The notes under the pieces: model-generated | Told to the model about the DNA's origin: nothing | What the model saw: only the letters and a program-made list of their open reading frames with translations | Database searches by the model: none | Assembly (NCBI GenBank): GCA_023665805.1 | Contig: JAMPDJ010000013.1 | Coordinates: 25,421 to 89,420, forward strand | Length of the DNA stretch: 64,000 bases | Direction: 5' to 3' | Source of the DNA: Bacteroides sp. | GTDB taxonomy: Bacteria > Bacteroidota > Bacteroidia > Bacteroidales > Bacteroidaceae | Position numbers and translations under genes: made by a program | Shown: one piece after another, positions 1 to 8,824 of the stretch | How the letters are laid out: each line of letters begins with the position of its first letter | Position numbering within the stretch: position 1 is the first letter of the stretch

Positions 1-318
1 ATGTCCGTACACGGTGCGGGCAAGGTGGAGGAGGGACAGGACGTGAATGTGAAACTGGCAGACTACCCATACGACGAATACGGATACGTCAGAGGGCGCG
101 TGAACGCCATATCACGGCTCACGCACAATGCGGAAGGCTCCGACGGCACCGCGAAGGCATATCTTGTGGAGATAGCCTTCCCCTACGGGATGGTCACCAA
201 TTTCGGCAAGCACATCGCGCCCAACTACGAGGCCATAGGCATAGGAGAGATAATAACCAGGAAGCGCAGGCTCATAGAGCGGCTGTTTGACAACCTCAAG
301 GCAAATACGGAAAAATGA
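1..318 (+). CDS. HlyD-family secretion adaptor, C-terminal part (gene begins before the window)
   Basis: This is the last ~105 residues of a membrane-fusion (adaptor) protein that would bridge the inner-membrane ABC exporter and an outer-membrane channel. The fragment has the beta-rich C-terminal pattern of HlyD proteins: a hydrophobic beta stretch ending in YPYDEYGYVRGRV, then V-AIS, then a GxVxxFGKHIAPNY-like stretch before a basic tail. The ATG at position 1 is simply the edge of the window, so the true start lies upstream. Its stop overlaps the next start as ATGA (315-318), which implies translational coupling with the peptidase-containing ABC exporter. The family call rests on this pattern plus that partner. 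Confidence 0.72.
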   Translation: MSVHGAGKVEEGQDVNVKLADYPYDEYGYVRGRVNAISRLTHNAEGSDGTAKAYLVEIAFPYGMVTNFGKHIAPNYEAIGIGEIITRKRRLIERLFDNLKANTEK

Positions 319-2501
319 TGTTCAGAAGATTCCCCACGGAATACCAGATGGATGCCAAGGACTGCGGCCCGGCATCGCTGAAGATGGTGGCAAAGCATTT
401 CGGCAGATACTACTCCCTGCAGTATCTGCGCGACAAATGCGGCATCACCAAGGAGGGAGTGTCCCTGCTTGGCATCAGTGCGGCCGCCGAATCCATAGGC
501 CTGCACACGCTGGCCCTCAAATGCACCATGGACGATGTGATATACAAGGTGCCGTTTCCTGCCATAGTATATTGGCAGGGCAACCATTTCGTGGTGGTGT
601 ATGACGCCAGCGAGAAGCACGTCTATGTCTCCGACCCCTGCAAGGGACATGTGAAATACTCCAGAAGGGAATTCATGGAGGGATGGTATGCCAAGGACGG
701 CGACTATGGCGTGCTGCTGGCCATCGAACCTACGGCCGACTTCAGGCAGACGGAGCAGGAACGCCGGAAGAAACGCGACGACCTTCTGGACATACTGCGA
801 TACTTCGTGCCATACAAGAGGCAGTTCTCCCTCATACTCGGCATCATGACGCTTGCCACCCTGCTCCAGGGACTGCTGCCGTTCATCTCCAAGGCGGTGA
901 TAGACATCGGCATAAGCACGTCCGATGTCAGATTCATCAACATGGTGCTCATAGGCAACATCTGCATACTGCTGAGCATAATGATATTCAGCGTGGTGCG
1001 AGACTGGATTCTCATGCACATCACGGCGCGGGTGAACATCGCCCTCATCTCCGACTATCTCGTGAAGCTCATGAAGCTGCCGGTAACGTTCTTCGAGAAC
1101 AAGCTGGTGGGCGACATCCTGCAGAGGGCGCAGGACCATGAGCGCATCAGGAGCTTCATCATGAACAATTCCCTGTCGCTGATATTCTCGTCGCTGACGT
1201 TCGTGATATTCTCCATTATCCTGCTGGTCTACAATTCCGTCATCTTCTATATCTTCCTTGCCGGATCCGTGCTCTATGTCTTGTGGGTGTTCATGTTCCT
1301 GAGCATCCGCAAGAAACTGGACTGGCAATACTTCGAGCTGGTTTCCAAAAACCAGAGCTACTGGGTGGAAACGGTGTCGGCCATACAGGACATAAAGATA
1401 TACAACTACGAACGTGCCCGACGCTGGAAATGGGAGGAGATACAGGCACGCCTGTACCATGTGAACAAGCGCGTGCTGGCGGTCACCAACATGCAGACCC
1501 TGGGCGCACAGTTCATAGAGAACATCAAGAACATGGCCATCACCTTTTTCTGTGCCACGGCCGTCATCAGGGGCGACATCACCTTTGGCGTGATGATATC
1601 CACCCAGTTCATCCTTGGCATGCTGAACGGTCCCCTTGTCCAGTTCATCAATTTCATAGTATCGGCACAATATGCCAGGATTTCGTTCCTGCGCATGAAC
1701 GAGATACGCCAACTGGAGGACGAGGACGAACTGCTGTCGGTGGGAATGAATACCATACTTCCCGAGAGCAAGAGCCTGGTACTGGAGGGTGTCATGTTCC
1801 AGTATGCCCAGCATCTGCCCGTAATACTCAAGGGCATCAACCTATGCATCCCCGAAAACAAGGTCACGGCCATAGTCGGGGCCAGCGGATGCGGCAAGTC
1901 CACGTTGCTGAAACTTCTGATTCGCCTGTACAAGCCGTCATACGGAACTGTCAGCATGGGCAACATGAACGTCACCGCCATTAACCTGCGCACTTGGCGC
2001 GGGATGTGCGGTGTGGTGATGCAGGACGGCCGCCTGTTCACGGATACCATACGCAACAACATAGTCCTGGATGACGAACACATCAACAACGAGCAGTTGG
2101 TACACTGTTGCCGTGTGGCACAGATACTGGACGACATAGAGCAGATGCCACGAGGCTTTGACACGGAAATAGGAGAACAGGGACGCGGCCTGAGCGGAGG
2201 ACAGAAGCAACGTCTGCTTATAGCAAGGGCACTGTACCGCAACCCCCAATACCTCTTTCTTGACGAAGCGACCAATGCCCTCGACACTGTAAACGAGCAA
2301 AAGATAGTACAAGCTCTCTCTTCCGCATTCGAGAACAGGACGGTGGTGGTGGTTGCCCACAGGCTGAGCACCATACGCCACGCCCACCAGATAGTGGTGA
2401 TGGACAAGGGCAGGATTGTGGAGATAGGCAATCATGAGTATCTGATGAAACTGAAAGGGATGTACTACAACATGATTGAGTCACAAATAGAAAAAGCATA
2501 A
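315..2501 (+). CDS. Peptidase-containing ABC exporter (C39 peptidase + membrane + ATPase domains; PCAT)
   Basis: A 728-residue bacteriocin-type exporter that cleaves double-glycine leaders in the cytoplasm and exports the cargo. Residues ~1-140 are a C39 cysteine peptidase: Cys17 in KDCGPAS, His91 in GNHFVVVY and Asp107 in VSDPCKG form the expected catalytic set, so this is an active-type C39 and not a degenerate C39-like domain. Residues ~165-450 are a six-helix ABC membrane domain. The ATPase has Walker A GASGCGKST (~521), signature LSGGQKQR (~624), Walker B YLFLDEAT (~645) and the H-loop in VVAHRLST (~679). It overlaps the adaptor gene by four bases. Three genes with matching leaders lie downstream at 2754, 11598 and 15187, which makes them the obvious substrates. 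Confidence 0.95.
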   Translation: MMFRRFPTEYQMDAKDCGPASLKMVAKHFGRYYSLQYLRDKCGITKEGVSLLGISAAAESIGLHTLALKCTMDDVIYKVPFPAIVYWQGNHFVVVYDASEKHVYVSDPCKGHVKYSRREFMEGWYAKDGDYGVLLAIEPTADFRQTEQERRKKRDDLLDILRYFVPYKRQFSLILGIMTLATLLQGLLPFISKAVIDIGISTSDVRFINMVLIGNICILLSIMIFSVVRDWILMHITARVNIALISDYLVKLMKLPVTFFENKLVGDILQRAQDHERIRSFIMNNSLSLIFSSLTFVIFSIILLVYNSVIFYIFLAGSVLYVLWVFMFLSIRKKLDWQYFELVSKNQSYWVETVSAIQDIKIYNYERARRWKWEEIQARLYHVNKRVLAVTNMQTLGAQFIENIKNMAITFFCATAVIRGDITFGVMISTQFILGMLNGPLVQFINFIVSAQYARISFLRMNEIRQLEDEDELLSVGMNTILPESKSLVLEGVMFQYAQHLPVILKGINLCIPENKVTAIVGASGCGKSTLLKLLIRLYKPSYGTVSMGNMNVTAINLRTWRGMCGVVMQDGRLFTDTIRNNIVLDDEHINNEQLVHCCRVAQILDDIEQMPRGFDTEIGEQGRGLSGGQKQRLLIARALYRNPQYLFLDEATNALDTVNEQKIVQALSSAFENRTVVVVAHRLSTIRHAHQIVVMDKGRIVEIGNHEYLMKLKGMYYNMIESQIEKA

Positions 2502-2700
2502 CCCAACTACTTAACTAAAATATAGGATATCTGAAAAAGACAATCTTGCATTTCATACAGCGGAAAATAAACTCCTCTTCATTCATTCGCCACCTGTTTA
2601 CAGAATGGACGGCAGATGGATATATGGGACAGTACTGATTACGTTAACTACATATTCACTACAGTATCGCAACTACAAAAAAAGCAATAAGAATAAAATA

Positions 2701-2753
2701 AGCTTACCCTCCAGTGAGGATAGCATTTAATTAACCTAACAAATTTAACAATT
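2701..2753 (+). promoter_or_regulatory. 53-nt conserved leader block, copy 1
   Basis: The 53 bases directly before the double-glycine gene at 2754 are nearly the same as those at 11545-11597 and 15134-15186, from AGCTTA to the ATG, with no length change. The 3' part (CCTAACAAATTTAACAATT) is invariant and AT-rich, as expected for an unstructured Bacteroidota translation start. The middle (CCTCCAGTGAGG) can form a short stem. The ~30 bases further upstream also resemble copy 2 (GCAAC-ACA-AA-CAATAAGAATAAAA). It may be a shared translation or mRNA-control element, or simply the edge of the duplicated unit. Confidence 0.6.
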
Positions 2754-3395
2754 ATGAGAAAAAAGATTAGACAAGCATTGGCTGAACTGAGCCAGGAGTG
2801 CACTGCGTTATCACATCAGGAGATGGGCGGTGTAGTAGGTGGAGACAGGTACTATTTTAACTCGTCTGGGAATCTTACCGGTGTGGACAAATCTGAAGAA
2901 AATTATGTTTATGCCGGACAAAAAAGTTTTGCTTTAAATGGCACGTTGGATGGTCTGGATCCCAATAATCCAGATAATGTAGTTTTTTCCGGCGAAGGTG
3001 TTTCCGCTGAACTTTTTGAGTTTTTAGTGGATAATACCACGGTTGAATGGGGCTACGCATATAACGCAGGAGATAGCGGTGGCACTATGGCTACGTCCAA
3101 TCGGTTTGACGGTATGAATACAAGTGGGATTAACTTTGCAAATTATGATTCCTTTGTTCACAATCACTCCCAAGTGGTTCAGCATCTGAAACAGAGTGAG
3201 ATGGAAGAACTCAACAGCCTCCCAAGTCGTCAAGATGTAAAGTTTTTAGCTGGGAAAGATGGAGTTCAAGGACATATTTATAATGAAGTGACTGGTACGT
3301 GGCACGACTATGACCAAAATTCTAAAACGCAAGAAGATTGGTATGTGGAACATGGATTTCTGTGGGATAAAGAAACAAACAGTTGGTACAGATAA
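2754..3395 (+). CDS. Double-glycine-leader secreted protein with JAMM-like metalloprotease motifs
   Basis: 213 residues. The leader (1-30) has the classic double-glycine pattern: LSHQEM at 19-24, then GGVVGG ending at Gly30, so the mature protein should start DRYYFNSSG. Residues 31-~97 form a module shared with the genes at 11598 and 15187 (DRYYF-SSG, A-x-x-G-L-G, GVS--LFEFL--NT-VE). The unique C-terminal part carries Glu98 (EWG), His136-x-His138 (FVHNHS) and Ser158-x-x-Asp161 (LPSRQD), the order of the JAMM/MPN metalloprotease set; the His-to-Ser gap (19) is longer than the usual ~10. Similar motifs occur in JAB-type toxin domains of polymorphic toxins. It follows the exporter by 252 bp. Function as a secreted effector is inferred; the leader call is firm. 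Confidence 0.75.
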   Translation: MRKKIRQALAELSQECTALSHQEMGGVVGGDRYYFNSSGNLTGVDKSEENYVYAGQKSFALNGTLDGLDPNNPDNVVFSGEGVSAELFEFLVDNTTVEWGYAYNAGDSGGTMATSNRFDGMNTSGINFANYDSFVHNHSQVVQHLKQSEMEELNSLPSRQDVKFLAGKDGVQGHIYNEVTGTWHDYDQNSKTQEDWYVEHGFLWDKETNSWYR

Positions 3396-3659
3396 AAACA
3401 AACATAGATTCGCATAGTGTTCCGATGGCTATTGCCATACATGCGTTTGCGCGTTGATAGAATTAATGTGTAATGCAAATAGATAATAATAGGCGTTATT
3501 GTGCTTTTGTAAAGTCATTAGGCCTCTTTGTAAGTTGTGAGAGATTTTTTTGTCAATATACATTACGCTAAGTTTATATCATTCTATGATAACGAACTAT
3601 TGATGATTGCTGCAAGAAATAAAGTCGTCACACTAATTCTGTCAAATGCCAAGCCTTTA

Positions 3660-3690
3660 ATATGATAGCAAGTTAGACTTGCTATCATAT
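3660..3690 (+). terminator. 13-bp perfect hairpin, probable terminator
   Basis: ATATGATAGCAAG and its exact complement enclose a 5-nt loop TTAGA. It lies 265 bp after the stop of the JAMM-like gene and before the promoter of the next unit. There is no clean T run after it, so it may be a terminator, an mRNA 3'-end stabiliser or a protein-binding palindrome. Confidence 0.5.
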
Positions 3691-3854
3691 ACACTAATGT
3701 AAAATTTAAATTTCGTTACTTTGCCTAACATAACAAATAAGCGCAGTCATACATTTGCAAGCATTCATATAATTGCATTACATAATGTTTGATATAACAT
3801 GAAATAATTATACGTGTTGCAAACAAGGACGTGAATCGAAAAACGAGTAATACA

Positions 3855-3862
3855 TATATTTG
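3855..3862 (+). promoter_or_regulatory. Promoter -7 box TATATTTG
   Basis: Matches the Bacteroidota consensus TAnnTTTG exactly, 48 bp before the ATG at 3911. No clear TTTG -33 box is at the ideal distance. It would start the run of family A and B genes separately from the exporter. The same TATATTTG box precedes the family A gene at 11940. Confidence 0.5.
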
Positions 3863-3910
3863 TACGCAACTCATGATTGTTAGGCTATAAATACACAAAA
3901 CACATTCATC

Positions 3911-4888
3911 ATGAAAAAAACATTTGCAATCATATTGGCCTCCCTCTCCATGCTGGGAGTGCATGGCCAGGAGAAAATGTCATTCTTTAATTTCGAGGAC
4001 AAGTGGAACGAGTATCAGTTGAAGGAATCGGAAAAGCCAAGATTCCTCCACCGTATCTTCAAGGACAGCGTGAGCGTAGAGGAAATGAAAGAGGCATTCC
4101 TGAAATACAAGGATGTCCCAAAAAACAAGAGAAAATCTGATGTGGAATACGATACCGTAGCCCTTGTGATGAGTCCATACAGCGTGATGATAGAGTCGCC
4201 GCAGAGGCGCCACCCCCAAAAAGAGGTAAGGGAATGTCGCGCCGTATGGCATTTCTCCAATTCCAAACGTCTCATTGGTGACCTCATAGACAAGAATGGC
4301 GAGTCGCGCAAAGACCTTGTAGAGCAATTGAACAAGGACTATTCAACATGGTTGGACGGAGATATGGTAACGCTAAATTCCATACAATGGTATATGGGGT
4401 TCATGGTATCCCCACAAGCCTCCTTACGAATCTACGACAAGGGGGAAATCGTTTGTGGTGAATATGTAAGCAGCTTGCCGGAGTCGGACTTTTTTTCATT
4501 TGCCTCCGAGAGTAACTACATGCTAATGGATTATCCCGATTGGACCATCCGCCTAAACGATGGAGCGCGACTGCTGGGAGTGTTGCACAACATGCAATCA
4601 AATCCATATTTGCACAGATTCGAAAGGACATTCTCCGTGTTGCTGCACTCCAATTTGCCGGGCAACGTCGACAAGAAAGCATACACGATTGAATTGCTCG
4701 AACCGAAAGATGCCGACGGGGAGACCATGAGACAATTCAAGGAGTTCAAGGAGTTTGTAGAGCGCATACCTAAAGGGGCATTCAAGCCTTACTACACCAC
4801 TGATTTCCGCATCATGACGGGACGCTACTATCGCGTGACGGTAAACAAGTGTGGATGGCTGGTGGAGGACTATTTCAGTATTAACTAA
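3911..4888 (+). CDS. Family A secreted protein, copy 1 (unknown function)
   Basis: 325 residues, first of seven full paralogues in this locus. Signal peptide 1-20 ending LGVHGQ, with no lipobox cysteine, so a periplasmic or exported soluble protein. Family landmarks: F--EDKWNEY just after the signal; DSVSVEEMKEAF (~52-63) followed by KYK; a basic HPQKEVRECRAVW stretch (~99); DKNGESRKDL then WLDGD (~130-155); WYMGF-VSP (~160); RTFSVLLH (~238); and a C-terminal block PYYTTDFRIMTGRYY then CGWLVEDYF (~293-322) that is almost invariant in every copy. I recognise no known domain. It begins a row of co-directional genes after the JAMM-like cargo gene, so a role in its immunity, folding or display is possible but unproven. 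Confidence 0.8.
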   Translation: MKKTFAIILASLSMLGVHGQEKMSFFNFEDKWNEYQLKESEKPRFLHRIFKDSVSVEEMKEAFLKYKDVPKNKRKSDVEYDTVALVMSPYSVMIESPQRRHPQKEVRECRAVWHFSNSKRLIGDLIDKNGESRKDLVEQLNKDYSTWLDGDMVTLNSIQWYMGFMVSPQASLRIYDKGEIVCGEYVSSLPESDFFSFASESNYMLMDYPDWTIRLNDGARLLGVLHNMQSNPYLHRFERTFSVLLHSNLPGNVDKKAYTIELLEPKDADGETMRQFKEFKEFVERIPKGAFKPYYTTDFRIMTGRYYRVTVNKCGWLVEDYFSIN

Positions 4889-4912
4889 GTTGAATCTTTA
4901 AAAAATGTACAT

Positions 4913-5842
4913 ATGAAAAAGCTAATTGTAACACTTCTAATCATGTTCCTCTCTTGTGGAGCATGGTCACAGATAGTCTCCACGGCAGAAATGCGTGAGA
5001 TGTACCGTACTCCTAATGAAAAGGAGGAACTCGGCAAGGCGGATGACTATGCCAATAGCAGCTACCTGAAAGAAAACGGCAAAATCAAGTATCGCAATGC
5101 ACGTAAAACCAAGTACGGAATATATCGTCGCTCTCTTGCCATAGGATTGAGAACCAAGCAGTATCCCGATGCCGTACATTACTGGTCGCTGGCAAAAATA
5201 CGCAGATCTGAATCCAAGGTCAATACCATAGTGACAGAGACACAGTATCTTGTGCTGGACTCTATAGCAGGAGTACAACAGGTGCAGGACATAAACACCA
5301 CCTCCAAGAAGATTAAGAACTATGGGAAGATACTGTACGCCGGCGATATAAGCACGGAACTGTTTCTGTTGATGGAAGCCGAATACCGCTGGGGATGCTT
5401 TTTGTCCCCAGCGGCAGCTCTCGTACAGATCAACAACGGCATTATTGAAAATCACAAAGTATCGCTTGCCCAAGGATTTGACGACATGGGAGATCTGTGG
5501 ATGATATATTCGGTAATGGATGGCAGGTGGCCCGACCACATGAATCGGGCATTGGAGAAGATGGCAGATATTGTCAACAAGAGCGATGTGGATTATTCCT
5601 CTTGCCCCCAACATGGCAACCATACCATCATCCTGACCTATGATGCCGATACCGTATCGGCAGCGGAGATGCTGGACGGCTCACAAAACAATGAATTGCT
5701 GAACTGTCTGAACAAGGCATTGCAGGATGTCCCAAGGAAGCCGTTCCCGTACCTCTACACCCTTGACGGCAGACGGTTGGCCGGAATAATCGTGGAAGCA
5801 GTCTTTGCAGACGGCAAATGGGCATTCTACTTGAAGGAGTAA
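4913..5842 (+). CDS. Family B secreted protein, copy 1 (distant relative of family A)
   Basis: 309 residues with signal peptide MKKLIVTLLIMFLSCGAWSQ; the Cys at 15 is followed by GAW, which is not a good lipobox, so cleavage after WSQ is more likely. Landmarks: STAEMREM after the signal, YPDAVHYW (~83), EYRWGCFLSPAAAL (~160), HGNHTIILTYDADT (~235), YTLDGRRLAG near the end. The order parallels family A (WYMGF-VSP against YRWGCFLSP; PYYTTDFRIMTG against PYLYTLDGRRLAG), so the two look homologous at a distance. It lies 24 bp after family A copy 1. Its last ~110 codons and downstream 200 bp are nearly identical to those of the copy at 8825. Confidence 0.72.
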   Translation: MKKLIVTLLIMFLSCGAWSQIVSTAEMREMYRTPNEKEELGKADDYANSSYLKENGKIKYRNARKTKYGIYRRSLAIGLRTKQYPDAVHYWSLAKIRRSESKVNTIVTETQYLVLDSIAGVQQVQDINTTSKKIKNYGKILYAGDISTELFLLMEAEYRWGCFLSPAAALVQINNGIIENHKVSLAQGFDDMGDLWMIYSVMDGRWPDHMNRALEKMADIVNKSDVDYSSCPQHGNHTIILTYDADTVSAAEMLDGSQNNELLNCLNKALQDVPRKPFPYLYTLDGRRLAGIIVEAVFADGKWAFYLKE

Positions 5843-6048
5843 CCACCACAGTCATGTAAACAATCCATGTGGCGTGATAAGTGATGACAAAGAATGTACC
5901 TTGCCCAAACAGTAGCATATCAAAGTACAGCATAACCCTCTAATTGCCACTTGTATTGGGCAAGATACATTTATACCACCCCAAAGACACGGTATTACAG
6001 TCCAAGTAAATTTTCTGAAGGTTATACTCGTATCACTATAACCAACAT
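5514..6048 (+). repeat. Near-identical duplicated tract, copy 1
   Basis: From TAATGGATGGCAGG inside the family B gene to about 20 bases before the next family A start, this tract matches 9440-9966 almost base for base, while the 5' halves of the two family B genes differ widely. This abrupt change marks a recent segmental duplication or gene conversion. It contains an inverted repeat (TGTACCTTGCCCAA at 5895 and its near-complement at 5956). Confidence 0.8.
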
Positions 6049-6071
6049 ATTTGACAAACTATCATATGAAT

Positions 6072-7052
6072 ATGAAGACGTTTTTATCAATCACATTGAC
6101 CATTCTCTCAATAACGGGAGTGTATGGCCAGAAGCCACAGTCCTTCTCTTATCTGGAAGACAAATGGCACGAGTATCAACGGAAGGAAGCGTTCAAACCA
6201 AACTATCTCCATCGCTACTTCAAGGACAGCGTGAGCGTAGAGGAAATGAAAGAAGCCTTCGCGAAGTACAAGAACGATACGGTTCTGCAAGGAACAGCGG
6301 ACTATGGAGAATACGATGTAGTACAGTTCATAGGCGGAGCAAACTCTGCGATGATAGTATCCCCATTGCGGCTTCATCCCAAAAAGGAGATTAAGGAATG
6401 CCATGCCGTATGGTACGAGCATGACGGCAACATTACCATCAAGGACGTAAAGGACAAGAGCGGGGCTTCTCGCAAAGACCTTGCGGACAAGCTGAACAAG
6501 GAACGCGCCAACTGGCTGAACGGAGATGCCGTTACGCTGAAACGTCCAAGCTGGTACATGGGATTCGTGGTTTCCGCCGACCCATGCTTGCATATTTACG
6601 ACAAGGGGGAACAGGTATGCGGTGAAAAGACAAGTGCCATGAGCTATCCCGATTTCTTCTCGTATGCCTCCATTAAGGGCATGAGACTTGCAGGCTACAC
6701 CAACTGGACCTATGCAATGTATTCCGGTGCGCAGAAGCTGGGAGTATGGCACAATATGCTTTCCGACTTCTATCCGGCCTTCACGGAAAGGACATTCTCC
6801 GTATTGCTCCATGCATGCCCAAAGAACGGTGGCAGCAAAGCTGCTTACACGATTGAACTGTTTGAACCGGAGAAAGCCGACAAGGAGACTATGGTTGCTT
6901 TCAATGACTTCAAGCAGACCATCGAGCTTATTCCTGCCAATGCATTCAAACCTTACTACACCACGGACTTCCGAATCATGACGGGACGTTACTATAGTGT
7001 GACCGTCAACAAGTACGGATGGCTGGTGGAGGATTATTTCAGTATTAACTAA
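6072..7052 (+). CDS. Family A secreted protein, copy 2
   Basis: 326 residues from MKTFLSITL (an ATG six bases upstream gives MNMKTF; the chosen start matches the other copies). Signal peptide ends ITGVYGQ. It carries DSVSVEEMKEAF, HPKKEIKECHAVW, DKSGASRKDL, SWYMGFVVSA and the C-terminal block, with a Tyr in place of Cys in the usual NKCGW (here NKYGW), the only full copy lacking that cysteine. The start region and promoter-proximal DNA are closely shared with the copy at 10188, so the pair B1-A2 here and B2-A4 there are one duplicated unit. The next gene follows after 14 bp. Confidence 0.78.
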   Translation: MKTFLSITLTILSITGVYGQKPQSFSYLEDKWHEYQRKEAFKPNYLHRYFKDSVSVEEMKEAFAKYKNDTVLQGTADYGEYDVVQFIGGANSAMIVSPLRLHPKKEIKECHAVWYEHDGNITIKDVKDKSGASRKDLADKLNKERANWLNGDAVTLKRPSWYMGFVVSADPCLHIYDKGEQVCGEKTSAMSYPDFFSYASIKGMRLAGYTNWTYAMYSGAQKLGVWHNMLSDFYPAFTERTFSVLLHACPKNGGSKAAYTIELFEPEKADKETMVAFNDFKQTIELIPANAFKPYYTTDFRIMTGRYYSVTVNKYGWLVEDYFSIN

Positions 7053-7066
7053 GTTGAATCTGAAAA

Positions 7067-7576
7067 ATGAAAAAAACACTAACCATGATGTTGACCATAT
7101 TCTTCTGTGCCAGCATATACGCTCAAACCAAAGAGACTTCAGACACAGAGTTCAACAATTCCAAGACAGCATGCTATGTTAATGGCATCTTCGTGAAAAG
7201 TCCCATAGGCGTCAACACGAACAAAAAAGCGGAAGGAGTGAAGGATGCTTATATTAAAAAAGGATTACCTCCGTTTACTGTAAATGGTGTAACGTATATC
7301 AACAGACTTGATGTCACATATGAAGGAACACCGGAATTGATTTCTTTGGCGGATGTACGTAAACTGTATTGCCCGAACATAAAGGGAACTGTCGTATACA
7401 TGATTGACCACCATTTCATTACCAAAGATGTGGATTCATATAAACTGGACAAGAACTTCATTGACAGATGTGAGGAGCTGAAAAGTTCTGACATAGAATC
7501 CCTCAACGGACAGAACGATTTCACGGTGATACAGGTATTCACCCAGAGAAGCAAAAAGAACATCAGACTGAAATAA
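7067..7576 (+). CDS. Small secreted protein of unknown function
   Basis: 169 residues with signal peptide MKKTLTMMLTIFFCASIYAQ. It is not a family A or B member. Visible pieces are FTVNGVTYINRLDVTY (~87), VRKLYCPNIKG (~105), then SDIESLNG and FTVIQVFTQRSKKN at the end. The final segment loosely resembles the end of a TonB-receptor plug domain (DIESI ... G--ITTKRGK), but no barrel follows, so this is only a hint. It lies 14 bp after family A copy 2 and is followed by a strong hairpin, so it ends that transcription unit. Confidence 0.65.
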   Translation: MKKTLTMMLTIFFCASIYAQTKETSDTEFNNSKTACYVNGIFVKSPIGVNTNKKAEGVKDAYIKKGLPPFTVNGVTYINRLDVTYEGTPELISLADVRKLYCPNIKGTVVYMIDHHFITKDVDSYKLDKNFIDRCEELKSSDIESLNGQNDFTVIQVFTQRSKKNIRLK

Positions 7577-7589
7577 AGGCTTCTTTGAT

Positions 7590-7631
7590 TATTTCCAATC
7601 AGCCATTAAAATTAATGGACGATTGGAAATA
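7590..7631 (+). terminator. Compound hairpin terminator
   Basis: TATTTCCAATC pairs with GATTGGAAATA, and inside it CCATTAA pairs with TTAATGG, giving an almost continuous 18-bp stem that ends just before AAAACG. It lies 13 bp after the stop of the small secreted protein gene. Confidence 0.65.
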
Positions 7632-7712
7632 AAACGACATCATCGTGTTGATACCGGTTTGAGCAGAGTTTATTAACATCAGGAACACTATCACCTAAAC
7701 ACTTCATCTTTT

Positions 7713-8699
7713 ATGAAACATTTACTTGCTATCACATTAACCGTCCTCGCCATGACAGGAGTGTATGGTCAGGATATGGCATCCTTTTCTTACCTGCATA
7801 ACAGGTGGGGGGAGTATCTGCTCAACTATGGACACGACCCATACATACTCAGGAAGAATCACTTCCGTGACACCGTCAGTGTGCAGGAGATGAAAGAGGC
7901 CTTCTTCAAGTACAAGGATATGGACAAGACGCTGCGGAACTCTCCATACGAAAAGTTGGACAGCATAAAAGAGATGCCCTATGGCACATCCGCCTTGCTG
8001 CTGTCTCCGCTTCAACGGCATCCCCGGAAGGAGATGAGGGAGTTCCGTGCCGTATGGCGCGGATGGAATGGAATATTTCTGGATGACATCAGAGACAAGA
8101 ACGGTGTATTGCACGACGACATTGCCCGAAAACTCTATCAGAGCCGTGAGGAATGGCTCAATGGAGAGGCCGTCAGCCTGAAGGAGCCACGATGGTACAT
8201 GGGATTCTTCGTATCTCCCATAGCGCAACTGTTGGTGTATGAAAAGGGCAAGGTAGTGGCATTGGAAAAATGTGATGCGCTTACTCCTGACTTCTTTACG
8301 TATGCCGACCGTTCCATATTAGTGTTTGATGGCTATTGGGACTCCAAGATACAGGCAGGAGCAAAGTTGATGGGCGTGATGCACGCAGCCGAGACTGATA
8401 TCAATCTACATCATCCCGAAAGAACATTCTCTGTGCTACTGTATGACAATTCCTCAAAGAAGAAGGATAATCGCACGAAATGCACGAAGCCTTACACTCT
8501 GGAATTGCTTGATCCCGAAGAGCATGACGAGGATACAAAGGCACTGTTCAATAGTTTCAAGAGTTATGTAGAACACATTCCGGCCAAAGCATTCAAGCCT
8601 TACTACACCACGGATTTCCGTATCATGACAGGCCGTTACTATCGCGTGACAGTCAACAAATGCGGATGGCTGGTGGAGGACTATTTCAAGATTGACTAA
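7713..8699 (+). CDS. Family A secreted protein, copy 3
   Basis: 328 residues. Signal peptide MKHLLAITLTVLAMTGVYGQ. Distinctive forms of the family landmarks: NHFRDTVSVQEMKEAFFKYK, HPRKEMREFRAVW (Phe replacing the usual Cys), a weaker RDKNGVLHDDI, then WYMGFFVSPIAQL and the near-invariant C-terminal block. A lysine-rich insert SSKKKDNRTK (~253) precedes TLELLDPEE. It begins a new unit after the hairpin at 7590 and is followed, 125 bp on, by the second family B gene, repeating the A-B order seen at 3911-5842. Confidence 0.78.
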   Translation: MKHLLAITLTVLAMTGVYGQDMASFSYLHNRWGEYLLNYGHDPYILRKNHFRDTVSVQEMKEAFFKYKDMDKTLRNSPYEKLDSIKEMPYGTSALLLSPLQRHPRKEMREFRAVWRGWNGIFLDDIRDKNGVLHDDIARKLYQSREEWLNGEAVSLKEPRWYMGFFVSPIAQLLVYEKGKVVALEKCDALTPDFFTYADRSILVFDGYWDSKIQAGAKLMGVMHAAETDINLHHPERTFSVLLYDNSSKKKDNRTKCTKPYTLELLDPEEHDEDTKALFNSFKSYVEHIPAKAFKPYYTTDFRIMTGRYYRVTVNKCGWLVEDYFKID

Positions 8700-8824
8700 G
8701 TCTAAAATTTGGGGAAACAGAATGACTATTTATATACCACACCGGTCATTAAAAACCAATGGCCGATGTGGAACAAAAACGCCTCAACAAATGCTACATT
8801 GATTTAATCTACAAATCTTCACCC

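Larger units (their letters stand above)
3396..3910. other. Noncoding stretch before the first family A gene
   Basis: 515 AT-rich bases with no convincing gene on either strand. It holds a strong hairpin at 3660-3690 and a TATATTTG promoter box at 3855-3862. The rest shows nothing I can name. The composition is clearly more AT-rich than the exporter gene upstream. Confidence 0.5.

Noticed and set aside
225..1814. Long minus-strand open frame across the PCAT gene
   Set aside because: It has no family features, is rich in His/Gln low-complexity runs, and lies wholly over a strongly supported exporter with intact motifs.
3160..3240. HNH nuclease reading of the motif HNHS in the cargo gene
   Set aside because: An HNH nuclease needs a wider H-N-H spread; here the three residues are adjacent and followed by SxxD, which fits JAMM better.
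3911..4888. Family A as lipoproteins
   Set aside because: The signal peptides end in GQ without a lipobox cysteine at the cleavage site in any copy.
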